Shown one piece after another: positions 23,179 to 33,251 of a DNA stretch of 64,000 nt. The translations under genes and the position numbers were made by a program. The DNA is from Saccharina japonica (lineage: Eukaryota > Sar > Phaeophyceae > Laminariales > Laminariaceae). The stretch covers positions 653,501-717,500 of the forward strand of contig MEHQ01000605.1 of NCBI GenBank assembly GCA_008828725.1. Reading direction: 5' to 3'. The notes under the pieces were generated by a model. That model was not told the origin of the DNA and did not search any database. It saw only the letters and a program-made list of their open reading frames with translations. Positions within the stretch are counted from its first letter, which is position 1. The number at the start of each line of letters is the position of its first letter.

Positions 23179-23439
23179 GACGCATGCTACGATAGAGGTA
23201 TAAGGTATACCTTTTTTTGGCTTTTTTCTGAATGTCGGGGCTTCTTAGCCCAAACTCGTCGTTGCAGTAGTTTTCATTGTATACTGGGCCACGGGATTGA
23301 CCATCTGGTACGAGTAGCACTTTGTATTTCCTTCCAAAATCAGTTTTTGACTTACTACTAGTATAGAGCTCTTCAAGTGACCACTCTCAGGAGGCCAAAA
23401 ACATGGTGCACCTGCATGCAGGCTACCGTAGCATGCGTC
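23179..23439. mobile_element. Family F MITE
   Basis: Left GACGCATGCTACGATAGAGG, right CTACCGTAGCATGCGTC. GAGA lies on both sides. Abuts the next family F copy with no spacer. Confidence 0.8.
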
Positions 23440-23559
23440 GAGACGCATGCTACGGTAAAAGTTGCTGCATGTTAATAAGGTTTTGCCTTCTGAGGGTGGG
23501 TTGGTCACTTGAGGAGCCCTATACTCTCACCCAATCAATTTCGTTTTTGGAGGAAAATA

Positions 23560-23737
23560 CAGCAGTACAGGACACCTGATAAGAAACAGGCTAATAAGAA
23601 TGCCAGGCTGAGATTTTAGAGGAAAATTAGAGAATTCGGGAGTCGTTATCTTGAAATGAGTGTAGAAAGCACCCTTTCTCAAATACGAAATCCAGCCTGG
23701 ACCAGATTTCCTGTTTCTTATCAGATGTCCTGTACTG
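23560..23737. mobile_element. Family G MITE (TA duplications, Tc1/mariner-like)
   Basis: Ends CAGTACAGGACACCTGATAA and its complement TTATCAGATGTCCTGTACTG. TA lies at 23558-23559 and 23738-23739. A second copy is at 30559-30731. Confidence 0.8.
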
Positions 23738-23813
23738 TAAAGCTTCTACCCGGTGAGCAATTTCATGCTTTGAGTCAGTATGAAAGGAAGAAAATTGACA
23801 CAATAATAATGAA

Positions 23814-23912
23814 AGGTTTCCTTGATTTCCGTGGTTTCCTGCTTTTGGGAATTTTATGAGTGATCAACGCTGAAGATCATGTTGCACATTGTCGGATGGC
23901 AAAGATGATAGT
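23814..23912 (+). mobile_element. Family J 3'-end copy
   Basis: GGTTTCCTTGATTTCCGTGG to GGCAAAGATGATAG; the tail is short and degraded. Lies within family F. Confidence 0.65.
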
Positions 23913-24237
23913 AACAATGGAAATTCCGATGATTCAGGGTTAAGGAGGCTTTAATACTTATATACTTTAATAGGCCATTCAGAAAACGTTTCTGCCAAAA
24001 AAAGGTATACCTTATACCCTACACCTCTATCGTAGCGCGAGTCAAGAGAGAAACAAGAAGTAAGTGTAATGCTATGCATGGTACAGTACTACGCGACAGA
24101 TGTTATAAGAACCTCTTGGTTTTGGCCAGGCTGGAGTTCTTATGTAAGAAGACTGGGTGGGTGTGTTCCACACTATTTTCGGTACAAAAAGGTCGCCTTC
24201 TTATCCCCCCCCCCCCCCCCCCGAAATATCAGTATTG

Positions 24238-24339
24238 CGGAGAACCATAGTAAATAGGACCAAATAAATGTTGATAGTAAAAACAGCTAACTATATAGGT
24301 TTTTGTCTATACCGTAGGTTCTACTTACTATGGTCCCCC
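24238..24339. mobile_element. Family C hairpin MITE
   Basis: GAACCATAGTAAATAGGACC on the left, CTACTTACTATGGTCCCCC on the right, with the TTTTTGTCTATACCGTAGGT centre. A 17-base C run lies just upstream. Confidence 0.75.
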
Positions 24340-24645
24340 GTGACCGCAACTCTTAACTATAATATTCGTAACATCTGTCGCGTACTGCCGTAGCCCGCGA
24401 TGTTCTCACACAGTGGCAGTTACATGTTACGGTTCGCGTAAGACCCTGCATGCAGTCCCCAGGCGCCACAAACCTCTCAAATAAATGCGGAACGCCTACT
24501 AGCAGTGGTGTGCCACACTGTTCAACACGTCCACAAGGGTTTCCTTTACGCTTGCATTTCGCGGAGGGGGGGGTCTCGGTCACCTGCAAACCTGATCGTG
24601 CCCCGCCACCCTACGGTAGGCTATTATTATAGCTGACTGCTGACG
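24340..24645. other. Unassigned sequence
   Basis: No recognised repeat; no gene with a domain. Confidence 0.4.
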
Positions 24646-25736
24646 CGTGCTATTTCCGATAGAGGTATACCGTTTTTTGGCTGAAACCGTTTCTGAATGA
24701 CTGGGCTCCTCCACCCATAATCGTCGGCATGCCATCCTTGCTGTCTTGTGCTTCTAGACCCATGCTACGGTAGAGGTTCACCTGCATACAGGCCATTTTC
24801 TGTGGGTGGTCGCTTACAGGAGCTCTCGTATACTTCACCCAAAAATTGATTTTGGAAGAGAATAACAGCAGCAGTGCCACCCATTGAAAAACCCCATCAT
24901 GAGTCTCAAGCATTCAACGGAAACACCGGGCAACACATGGACGCAATTCTGACGAATTTGGCTCAACCCAATCAGAACTGAAAAAAAAAAAATCCCCCAC
25001 AAATTCCAAGGAGTTTGTCCCCAAATTCGTGGGACCAGTTCTTAACCCATTCAGGACTGAAAAAAAAAATCCAACACTATTTCCAAGTAGTTTGTCCCCA
25101 AATACGTGGGACCAGTTCTTAACCCATTCAGAACTGAAAAAACAAATCACACACTAATTCCAAGTAGCTTGTCCCCCAATTCGTGGGACCAATTCTTAAC
25201 CCATTCAGGACTGAAAAAAATCACACACTAATTCCAAGTAGTTTGTCCCCAAATACGTGGAACCAGTTCTTAACCCATTCAGAACTGAAAAAAAAATCAC
25301 ACACTAATTCCAAGTAGCTTGTCACCCAATTCGTGGGACCAATTCTTAACCCATTCAGGACTGAAAAAAAAAATCACACACTAATTCCAGGTAGTTTGTC
25401 CCCAAACACCTGGGACCAGTTCTTAACCCATTCAGAACTGAAAAAAAAAATCCCACACTAATTCCAAGTAGCTTGTCCCCAAATACGTGGGACCAGTTCT
25501 TAACCCATTCAGAACTGGGAAAAAAAAATCCCACACAAATTCCAAGGAGTTTGTCCCCCAAATTCGTGGGACCAGTTCTTAACCCATTCAGAACTGAAAA
25601 TAAAAATCACACACCACTTCCAGGTAGTTTGTCCCCAAATACGTGGGACCAGTTCTAAAAGGGGTTAAGGGGGCCCCCTTATTCAGAAAAAAAAACAAAA
25701 TCAGCCAAAAAATGCTACCTCTATCGTAGCACGCGT
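24646..25736. mobile_element. Family F copies split by the family D array
   Basis: A truncated family F left half (GCGTGCTATTTCCGATAGAG, 24646-24760) is followed by a second left end (CCATGCTACGGTAGAGGTTC). That copy's interior leads into the D array and resumes at TTATTCAGAAA...CAAAATCAGCCAAAAA, ending CTACCTCTATCGTAGCACGCG at about 25735. Confidence 0.7.
24963..25668 (+). repeat. Nine-unit tandem array of a family D MITE
   Basis: Nine head-to-tail units of 74-80 bp, each CCCATTCAGAACTG, an A-run, TCCCACACTAATTCCAAGTA, GTTTGTCCCCAAATACGTGG, GACCAGTTCTTAA. Neighbouring units share a single TTAA. The last unit has the complete right end (AAAAGGGGTTAA). Units 3 and 5 share variants (AGCTTGTC, CCAATTCTT) not found in 2, 4 and 6, so the array partly repeats as ~154-bp dimers. 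Minus-strand frames here are repeat shadows. Confidence 0.9.
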
Positions 25737-26727
25737 TTTTTTTTTTTTCTCGAGTAATAAGTGAGGTATAGAGCTCCTCGAGTAATAAGTGATCACCCTT
25801 ATAAGGCAAGAAGTGGTCGGAAGCCCTTCTTCAGCGTGGTTGGCTATTCTGCCTCGGCGGCTTATTAGTACGAGTAGTGGATTAATTACTATGCCGAGAG
25901 TTGCCATTTATTTGATACTCGAACATGCCGGCTGCCCAATGTGTTATAAAGATCGGAACATGACGGCCCCCCATGCGTCATAAAAGTTGAATGTTCGCTT
26001 ACTTACTGTTGTTGCAGTGTGGTATGGTAACAGTGTAACCGCCATTGTTTGTCTAAGACATCGTGATATTATTGCAAGTATTAATAGTCGCCGGGGGCAT
26101 TGTCATACATCACCCAACCAACGTACATATGTCATGTACATGTGGCGCTTTTTTGCACGCCAACGGTTGGAAACTCTTCATCGCCGGATTCAGTGAAGTT
26201 GGTTGAAGTTCGCTAATCGTATACGTCGGCGGCTTCACCATCACCATCATCATCACTACCGAAGTATTAAATAATAAGGATACATACACTTGACCGTTAC
26301 CGGTCGCGTCCATAAGTTGTTAGTTGCTTATTTTATAAGGTTTTCTTTGCGGGTCGTTTTTTTTTTCGGTATCCCACTTTTTATCTACAGTAGTATTTGG
26401 TATTTGGTATTGCTGATCATCCATATATATCACACAGTTTTAGACTTGATGTTTCACCCGGACAATGTATACGTTGTACATCGTTCATGGTTCAGTCCGA
26501 CTCCAATCGAATATCCTCCAACACCGTCATGCGTGTGAACTGCCATACTTCGGTGGCTTACAGTAGTGTGTGCAGGGTTGCCGCGCGATTTTCCTTCCAT
26601 ACTGGATCCCCTCCCCCCCCTTTTTGCCTCCCTCGCCCAATGCCGGCGTGCAATAATCCTTGTGAAGATGTCCCACCATATATGGTGTCTCCACAATGAT
26701 TGGTTTACGCCCACATTTTGTGCAGGT
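25737..26727. other. Unassigned sequence
   Basis: No repeat family or gene recognised. A short CACCATCACC run lies at 26236-26260. Confidence 0.4.
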
Positions 26728-27235
26728 CGGGGGGGGGGTGTACTTCATTTTCATGCATGGCCGTAGTCGTATGACCATAGACCGTCGCATCCCTACAATG
26801 CCGGGACGGAGCATGTCGGGTTTTCACCGACCAGGCAGACATTACTAGCACCAAGCGCGAAGCGCCTTGAGGTGTTGGGCGAGTCGCATGAAGGGTGAGC
26901 TGCATCCTGCTAAGAACCGCTTGTGGGGCGGACTTGCATATGGATGACAGCTTCAATGAGTTAATTTATTTTCTGGTGTGGCCACTTCCTGAGACAGCAA
27001 TGGGAGAACTATATAACTGCCTCGCGGGTGCCTTACCATATACACACTACGTGATACGACCATTCCCCTTGTGCGGGCCAAAGGTTCTCCACCCCGCACA
27101 AATGATCTAACTCGACCGCCAGCTTTGGAAACCGCCAAAAACAAAACAAAACAAAACGGTACCCTGATTGTCTAGCTCACGCAGTGAGAGGCGTGTTTTA
27201 CAGCGTCGTTGCCAACCGACGCCAACCCAACCGGG
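26728..27235 (-). mobile_element. Family E retroposon, long copy with poly(C) tail
   Basis: On the minus strand it runs from GGTTGGCGTCGGTTGGCAAC to GTATGACCATAG-type tail sequence and then a C-run (plus strand GGGGGGGGGTGTACTTC). The last ~100 bases match the 3' end of the LINE at 37303: both have GCTCCGTC, then GGGATGC, ATGGTCA, and ATGAGTAC before the C-run. Copies differ at the far (5') end and agree at the C-run, consistent with 5'-truncated retroposition. One minus-strand frame ending RAPSRHCRDARVYGHTTTAM-like residues is open in three copies. Confidence 0.7.
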
Positions 27236-27397
27236 GGGGGGGGGGGTACGATGGGGATGGAGGAGGAGGAGGAGGAGGCGGTAGCAAGAAGGGAAGGGGA
27301 TGGCCGGGCAGCTCTTCACCCCCCGGTCTTAAGGTGCGAGAGTTGTATTTAGGGGGTTTGCTATTTGTGTGGGTGGGTTGTTTGAGGAGGGGATGAG
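27236..27397. other. G-rich spacer between family E copies
   Basis: A 14-base G run, GGAGGAGGA repeats and GGGGTTTGCTATTTGTGTGG; no gene. Confidence 0.6.
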
Positions 27398-27893
27398 GGG
27401 GGGGTACTCATGTCGTGCCCGGCCGTAGTCGTATGACCATAGACCCTCGCATCCCTACAATGCCGGGACGGAGCACGTTGGGTTTTCACCAACCAGGCAG
27501 ACATTGCTTGCACCAACCGCGAAGCGCCGTGAGGTATTGGGCGAGTCGCATGGAAGGTGAGCTGCATCCTGCTAAGAACCGCCTCTGAGGCGGACTTGCA
27601 TATGGACGACAGCTTTAAGAGTTAATTTAATTTCTGGTGTGGCCACTCCCTGAGACGGCAATGGGTTTTACTATGTAACTGCCTCGCGGGTGCCTTACCA
27701 TATATACACTACGTGATACGACCATTCCCCTTGTGTGGAGCAAAGGTTCTCCACCCCGCACAAATGATCTAACTAGACTGCCAGCTGTGATAACCGCCAA
27801 AAAAAAACAAAAACGGTACCCTGGTTGTCTAGCTCACGCAGTGAGAGGCGTGTTTTACAGCGTCGTTACCAACCGACGCCAACCCAACCTATA
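27398..27893 (-). mobile_element. Family E retroposon, long copy with poly(C) tail
   Basis: Same extent as the copy at 26728. Its 5' end (plus-strand right end) reads CCAACCGACGCCAACCCAACC, identical to the end of the copies at 26728 and 38497, so this is probably the true element boundary. Confidence 0.7.
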
Positions 27894-27984
27894 CATATAT
27901 AAAATATGTATAGGGGGCATATGCCCCGAGGGGGGGGGCAACTGTTTGTGTATTTATCCTTGATTTCTGAATAAATCAGTGTTT

Positions 27985-28032
27985 CTGGGTGATCGGTGTG
28001 GAAGCTCATGCTGTGCGCATTGTCGGATGGCC
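27985..28032 (+). mobile_element. Diverged family J tail
   Basis: GGTGATCGGTGTGGAAGCTC then GCGCATTGTCGGATGGCCAA; short and worn. Confidence 0.5.
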
Positions 28033-28196
28033 AAAACGTAGTAAATACTCGCGATAGAGCAAAGATGCCGCCTTAGAGGGGCGATGGCTTATATTATCTG
28101 AGCTCCTCACATGAGGAGAGCAGCGCAGTGTATCTCACCAGCGACAACACGACTTCGACGAAGTTCGCCCTCCTCGCAACCTGACCAACATTTATG

Positions 28197-28482
28197 ACCC
28201 GTGTGCTACGATGATAGAGGTGCAGGGTATACCTTTTTTTGGCTGAAACGTTTTCTGAATGACCTATTAAAGCCTCCTTAACCCAAAATCGTCAGATTTT
28301 CATTCTCGTGATGCAATATGGTTATGTTTATACTTAAAACCATGGGAAATTGGTCATCTGGTAGCACTTTAGTTTTCGTTCATAATCAGTTTTTGACTTA
28401 CTGTTAGTATAGAGGTCCTCAAGTGACCACCCTCAGAAGGCTAAAGCATGGCCTGTATGCAGGTTCACCTCTGCATGCGTCT
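28197..28482. mobile_element. Family F MITE
   Basis: Left CGTGTGCTACGATGATAGAG, right ACCTCTGCATGCGTC. The interior GGTATACCTTTTTTTGGCTG and ATCAGTTTTTGACTTACTGT matches the copy at 23179. Confidence 0.75.
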
Positions 28483-28910
28483 TGTATGCGCTAGTCGTAG
28501 CCCTACAACGAAGACATTTTCTTATTATTATGTAAAAGTACCACACCTGGCACTAAACAGGGTACTTGGTCCCTCCAGGAGCTCAACCACCAGTCAGAAC
28601 ATACGGGCCAGTTATAACTACAACATACATGCCGACAAATCTAGCGCTCTTTCCCACCGGTGATAACGTTCGGGGCTCTAAATAAGGTATGCTTCTATAG
28701 GGGGTGTAATATACAACGTACCGCGTGTGATAAACAAAAGTGGTTATTTTGGATCCGATAAAGAGTATAACTGGTATTTATCACCGGGGTGTGGTATATA
28801 TTTAGTATATACCCTACTGTACTGGGGGCTGTGATAAAAGGGGTGTGGTAGCAGCAGTAGTGGTCGCACAGGAGTTTTGCTGCCATTCACCAAACAGGTA
28901 GGGGGGGGCA
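28483..28910. other. Unassigned sequence
   Basis: No repeat family or gene recognised. Confidence 0.4.
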
Positions 28911-29740
28911 GGGGGGGTACTTCATGGTCATGCATGGCTGGCCGCAGTCGTAAGGCCATGGACCCTGGCATCCCTACAATGCCGGGACGGAGCACGTCGG
29001 GTTTTCACCGATCAGGCAGACATTGCGACAGTGGCACCAAGCGCGAAGCGCTATGAGAGGTGATGAGCAAGTCGCATGAAGGGCGTGCTGCATCCTACTA
29101 AAAACCGCTTGTGAGGCGGACTTGCATATGGATGACAGCTTCAATGAGTTACTATAAAATTCCGGTGTGGATGGGGGGGTGTACTTCATATTCATGCATG
29201 GCCGGCCGTGGTCGTATGGCCATAGACCCTCGCATCCCTACAATGCCGGGACGGAGCATGTCGGGTATTCGCCGATCAGGCAGACATTGCTATAATAGCA
29301 CCAAGCTCGAAGAGCCGTGAGGTGTTGGGCCAGTCGATTAAAGGGCGTGCTGCATCCTACTAAGAGCAGGAATGTGAGAGGGGGGTTACTTCATTTTATT
29401 GCATGGCCGTAGTCGTATGGCCATAGACCCTCACATCCCTACAATACCGGGACGCAGCATGTCGGCGGGTTTTCACCGACCAGGCAGGCATTGCTAGAAC
29501 CAAGCGCGAAGCGCTATGAGAGGTGTTGAGCGAGTCGCATGAAGGGCGAGCTGCATCCCACTAAGAGCAGATAGGTGGGGGGGGGGGGGGGGGGGGGGTG
29601 GAAAAAAAAGGGGGGGGGGGGGGTGTACTCACGTCGTGCACGGCCGTAGTCATATGACCATAGACCCTCGCATCCCTACAATGCCGGGACGGAGCACGTT
29701 GGGTTTTCATCAACCAGGCAGACATTGTTTGCACCATGCT
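28911..29740 (-). mobile_element. Cluster of four 5'-truncated family E copies
   Basis: Copies at about 28911-29150, 29172-29368, 29379-29573 and 29610-29740. Each begins (plus strand) with a G-run and TACTC/TACTTCAT, then GGCCGTAGTCGTATGGCCAT, then CCTACAATGCCGGGACGGAG, and each stops at a different point, lengths falling from about 240 to 130 bp. All lie in the same orientation. Confidence 0.75.
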
Positions 29741-29866
29741 GTGCCACCAAAACCATTCGGGGACACTTCCTTGCTGGGTTTCCTCGCGAGAGGCGTTCTT
29801 GTTGTCGCGGATTTATTTCTGTGTGTGCCGTGAAAGAAGACGATGTTTTTTTTTTTCCCCAGAAAA

Positions 29867-30134
29867 GACGAATGCTACGATAGAGGTGCACCGTGATGTT
29901 TCTGCCTTCTAAGGGTGGTCACTTATGGTCACTTGAGGAGCTCAATATACCTCACCCGAAACCCGATTTTGCAAAAAAACAAAAGTGCTACAGACCAACA
30001 ATCCCATGAGCTAGGTATAGTATCGAAAATCTATCAACAAAATAATGAAAAAACGACGAATTTGGGTTAAGGAGCATTATTATCATTCAGAAAAAAAAAC
30101 AGCCAAAAGTGCTACCTCTATCGCAGCACCCGTC
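29867..30134. mobile_element. Family F MITE, 268 bp
   Basis: Left GACGAATGCTACGATAGAGG, right CTACCTCTATCGCAGCACCCGTC (worn). AAAA lies on both sides. The interior closely matches 2720-3184 without the B insertion, so it shows the empty site of that insertion (GGGTTAAGGAGC). Confidence 0.8.
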
Positions 30135-30251
30135 AAAAGCACTAGTAGCGGTAGAGGACCTCTACTGCATAGCCACGAGATCCTCTTTGAGTGTATATGA
30201 CAGTACTAGGAGTAGCGGCAGCATGTAGTGGCAGCATATTATGCTGCGCGT

Positions 30252-30335
30252 TGGGGGGGGGTACTCATTTGTTGCTTGCCTTAGTAATTTGACCATTGAC
30301 CACGCATCCCATTCGAGACGGAGCGCTAGGGGGGG
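30252..30335 (-). mobile_element. LINE 3'-end fragment with poly(C) tail
   Basis: Minus strand reads GGGATGCGTGGTCAATGGTC, then AAATTACTAAGGCAAGCAAC, AAATGAGTACCCCCCCCC, the same terminus as the LINE at 37303. Only the last ~80 bases are present. Confidence 0.7.
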
Positions 30336-30558
30336 GGGGTTGGCTCTACTTCAAAAGCCACCCATTCCTCCACCCCTGATTGGCCAATTTTTCCCGTATG
30401 TATTTCCACAGTAATCAATGAGAATGAAGGGGCAGATACACCAATAAGCGGATGGTGTTTTCTCCTGCAGCATTGCACTCCCGTTTTGCGGACAAGTTAC
30501 TTGGAAATAGAGTCAGGTATACGCTTCTGTACAGTGCACTATTAAAAGGGTTGGGTTA

Positions 30559-30731
30559 CAGCACAGGACACCTAATAAGAAACAGGCTAATAAGAAAGCC
30601 AGGCTGACATTAACAGAAAAATAATAAACTCGGGAGTCGTTATCTTGAAATTAGTGTGGAAAGCACCCTCTCTCAAATAAGAACTTTAGCCAGGACTATA
30701 TTTCCTGCTTCTTATTAGGTGTCCTGTACTG
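30559..30731. mobile_element. Family G MITE, 173 bp
   Basis: Ends CAGCACAGGACACCTAATAA and TTATTAGGTGTCCTGTACTG, with TA at 30557-30558 and 30732-30733. Interior matches 23560-23737 (CGGGAGTCGTTATCTTGAAA). Confidence 0.82.
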
Positions 30732-30837
30732 TAAGCCAAGAGCTCGTACAAAATCTGGGAGCCAGATTTCGTGCGCAGATTAGTCTTCCGTGTTTTTTGT
30801 TTCCTACGGTACTGCGTGCGGCAGTCAAGATGTGTGC

Positions 30838-30928
30838 CTAACCCCTCAAGAACTGGTCCCACACGTTTGGGGACAAACTACTTGGAATTAGTGTGGAATA
30901 TGTGATTCAGTTCTGAATCTGCTAAGAG
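30838..30928. mobile_element. Family D MITE, reverse copy
   Basis: CTAACCCCTCAAGAACTGGT, GGGGACAAACTACTTGGAAT, CAGTTCTGAATCTGCTAAG. The right TTAA is mutated. Confidence 0.7.
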
Positions 30929-31169
30929 CCCTTCTCATCGAGCAACTTTTTTTCCCCAAAAATTTCAATATTTTTTTTTCCAAGAAAAACAGGAAAAACA
31001 GGAAATATTTCCAAAGTTTTGGAAAATCTTCAGGGGGCAAACTGTTTGGAAGGCTTCGCATTCCAATATTTGAAAGGGAACAAAAAAATGGGGGAAACAA
31101 ATGGAACTACAGAAAATTGCGCGAAAACAATATTGGGAATGTTTTGGAAATTCATGGCTCCTATAAGAA

Positions 31170-31640
31170 TGGCCCTAAGATAGAGGTGGACCATGTTTTT
31201 TTTTTTCTGCCTTATAAGGGTGGTCACTTGAAGAGCTCTACATCTCACCCAAAAAACTGATTGTGGAGGGGAGGAAAAAAGAGCTACGTACACGACGAAC
31301 AATTTCCACGGCACAAGTATAAAAATGAAAAACAATGCAACGCAAGAATGAGACTCCGACGATTATTTTGGGTTTAACCCATTCAGAACTGAAAACAATA
31401 TCCCACACTGATTCCAAGTAGTTTGTCCCCAAATACGGGGGACCAGTTCTTAACCCATTCAGAACTGAAAAAAATGCCCCACTCTAATTCCAAGTAGTTT
31501 GTCCCCAAATTCGTGGGACCAGTTCTAAATAAGGGGTTAAGGGGTTAAGGGGCTCCGTCATCCAGAAAAAAAAAAACGGACAAAAAATTGCGATTTGGGG
31601 TAAGGAGCCCCGTCACCCAGAAAAGAGAGTCAGCATCCTC
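31170..31640. mobile_element. Family F remnant with two family D units inside
   Basis: The worn left end AGATAGAGGTGGACCATG, interior CCTTATAAGGGTGGTCACTT and GGGGAGGAAAAAAGAGCTAC, then two D units, then GGGGCTCCGTCATCCAGAAA. Confidence 0.6.
31374..31540 (+). mobile_element. Two tandem family D units
   Basis: TTAA at 31374-31377 and 31537-31540 bound two head-to-tail units that share one internal TTAA. This is the minimal form of the array at 24963. Confidence 0.82.
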
Positions 31641-31938
31641 GTATCTCTTGGCGAGATCGTCTCCTCCACGCTGTTGGCCTTATCTCCATGTAGATATATA
31701 CTCATAGAATAGTGTAATGGTATGGGCTAGGAAGGCCGGTAATTACCTCTGTATAGGTAATTGGTCCGTTTTCGTATAACTTGGATGGCATTCGTATTCG
31801 GTATTCGGGGTATTTATAATGTCCGAGGGCCATACTTGAAGCCCATCCCGAGGCAGATGTCATCTGCCTCGGGATTAATATAAAGCTGCTTCTCTTCTAC
31901 GCTTGACTCTACGGGTCTCACCCAGTCGTATCACAATA

Positions 31939-31985
31939 GGCATCATCATCATCATCATCATCATCATCATGCCTCATCATCATCG
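31939..31985 (+). repeat. (ATC)n microsatellite
   Basis: CATCATCAT run with a GCCTC interruption. Confidence 0.9.
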
Positions 31986-32010
31986 ATCGAGGCTACATAT
32001 ACCAAATACT

Positions 32011-32162
32011 ATGGCGGTCGCCTCCTCAGATGATGTCGGCCGTGTCGGGATCTTGAGCAGGGTTGGCCGAGGCCTTGACGCGCACTTTTCTTTCTTATAT
32101 GTGGCAAGAAGGTGCCTCCACAAAACCTCCCTCGCATCTCGCAAGGAGAGATCTCATAGGTA
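32011..32162 (+). CDS. Weak candidate exon
   Basis: From ATG at 32011 (MAVASSDDVGRVGILSRVGR...) the frame stays open to about 32160, where AG is followed by GTAAGAG, a good donor sequence. A second overlapping frame is also open. No domain is recognised, and the surroundings are MITEs and microsatellites. Confidence 0.2.
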
Positions 32163-32378
32163 AGAGTGTGGGAGTGGGGGTCGTTCTCGTAGAGGACCCT
32201 TCACTCCCTAGTGGCGTTCTGGGTTTGTATCCCCGAAACGTCAACCATATGAAGACCATCCATGATGGCAGGTCTCGTAGACCGGACGTTGGTTAACGCA
32301 TCTTCATGGTTGGTATTTGTGATCAGAGGTTGACGGTGTCTACGTACCCTATCCTCCACAATACTACTATTAATGTCA

Positions 32379-32487
32379 CGGGGGGGCATAGTAAACAGGA
32401 CCAAATATTGTTAAGTCAAAATAGGTAATTATATAGTTTTTTGTGTTTACCGTCGTAGGTCCTATATATTTACGTTGGTCCCCCGTA
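32379..32487. mobile_element. Family C hairpin MITE
   Basis: ACGGGGGGGCATAGTAAACA on the left and TTGGTCCCCCGT on the right, around the usual TTTTTTGTGTTTACCG centre. Confidence 0.75.
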
Positions 32488-32496
32488 TTAACATTA

Positions 32497-33251
32497 CGGG
32501 GGGACCATAGTAAACACTAGTAAATAGAACCAAATATTGTTAGTAAAATGGCAGCGGCCAAAAACAGGTACACCTGGTCCGTTCGGGGCCAAAAACAGGT
32601 ACATACTAAAATCAAGTTTAATACGCACCCCACGAACCTTCCGTTCCTTGCAATGCAAAGTAGAGTCTTTTTCATGCTCTTCGTGCTCGCGCGGTGGCTA
32701 CGTATACGAGTAGCAGCTATTAATAGTACGAGGAACGAACGCCTGCTGCTGTATTCTCCCTTCTCAACTTTTTTTGTGACACCCCTGGTATTCCAAGTCA
32801 ACCACAATCCCGAAGGGGAGCCTTCTATCTCGTTTTATTTCGGCGGAGGTGTGCAGGCAGATATGTGTGTGTGTGTCGCTCGAGTGGCGTGTAGTGCGAG
32901 GTGCGAAGGGAGAAGGGGGTCTCCGCGTACGTCGGCATTTGTATAGGGGGCATAGGGTGGAACTATGAAGGGCCTCTGATTGGCTTAAAAACGACGAAAA
33001 AAAGGTGAAAGTCAAACAGGTAGACAAAATCAGGTATACCTGGGTTTTGAAGAGGCAAAAACCGGTACAACGTGTTTTGGACCAATGGCAGCGCACGTGG
33101 AGTGCGTTTTTGACTTGGTTTTAAGTATGTACCTGATTTTGGCCGCAAATGGACCAGGTATACCTTTTTTTGGCCGCTGCCCTTAGTAAAAATAGGTAAA
33201 CATATAGGTTTTTGTGTTTAACATAAGTCCTATATTACTATGGTCCCCCGT
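32497..33251. mobile_element. Family C MITE split by a 634-bp element
   Basis: Left part ACGGGGGGACCATAGTAAAC up to TTAGTAAAA; right part from TTAGTAAAAATAGG to CTATGGTCCCCCGT. Removing the insertion and one TTAGTAAAA leaves about 112 bp, the normal family size. Confidence 0.85.
32549..33182. mobile_element. MULE-like non-autonomous element, 634 bp, 9-bp target duplication
   Basis: Flanked by TTAGTAAAA at 32540-32548 and 33183-33191. Both ends begin GGCAGCGGCCAAAAA...AGGTA and stay complementary for about 70 bp (GGTACATACTAAAATCAAG on the left against GACTTGGTTTTAAGTATGTA on the right). Long terminal inverted repeats with 9-bp duplications are typical of Mutator-like elements. The interior has no transposase. 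It contains a segment (32740-32820) also present at 13350-13435, so it has captured or hosts other repeat DNA. Confidence 0.85.

Larger units (their letters stand above)
23442..24043. mobile_element. Family F MITE, expanded by nested insertions
   Basis: Left GACGCATGCTACGGTAAAAG, right CCTCTATCGTAGCGCGAGTC. The interior is split by a family G element and by a family J tail, which explains its 600-bp length. Confidence 0.75.

Noticed and set aside
24963-25668. CRISPR array
   Set aside because: The units are contiguous variants without unique spacers, and the context is eukaryotic transposon DNA.
24914-25809. Minus-strand frames rich in FFFSVLNGLRTGP
   Set aside because: Shadows of the family D tandem array.
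27820-27893. tRNA-like head in family E (TAGCTCACGCAGTGAGAGG)
   Set aside because: There is an A-box-like stretch, but no B box (GGTTCRANNCC) at a proper distance and no cloverleaf.
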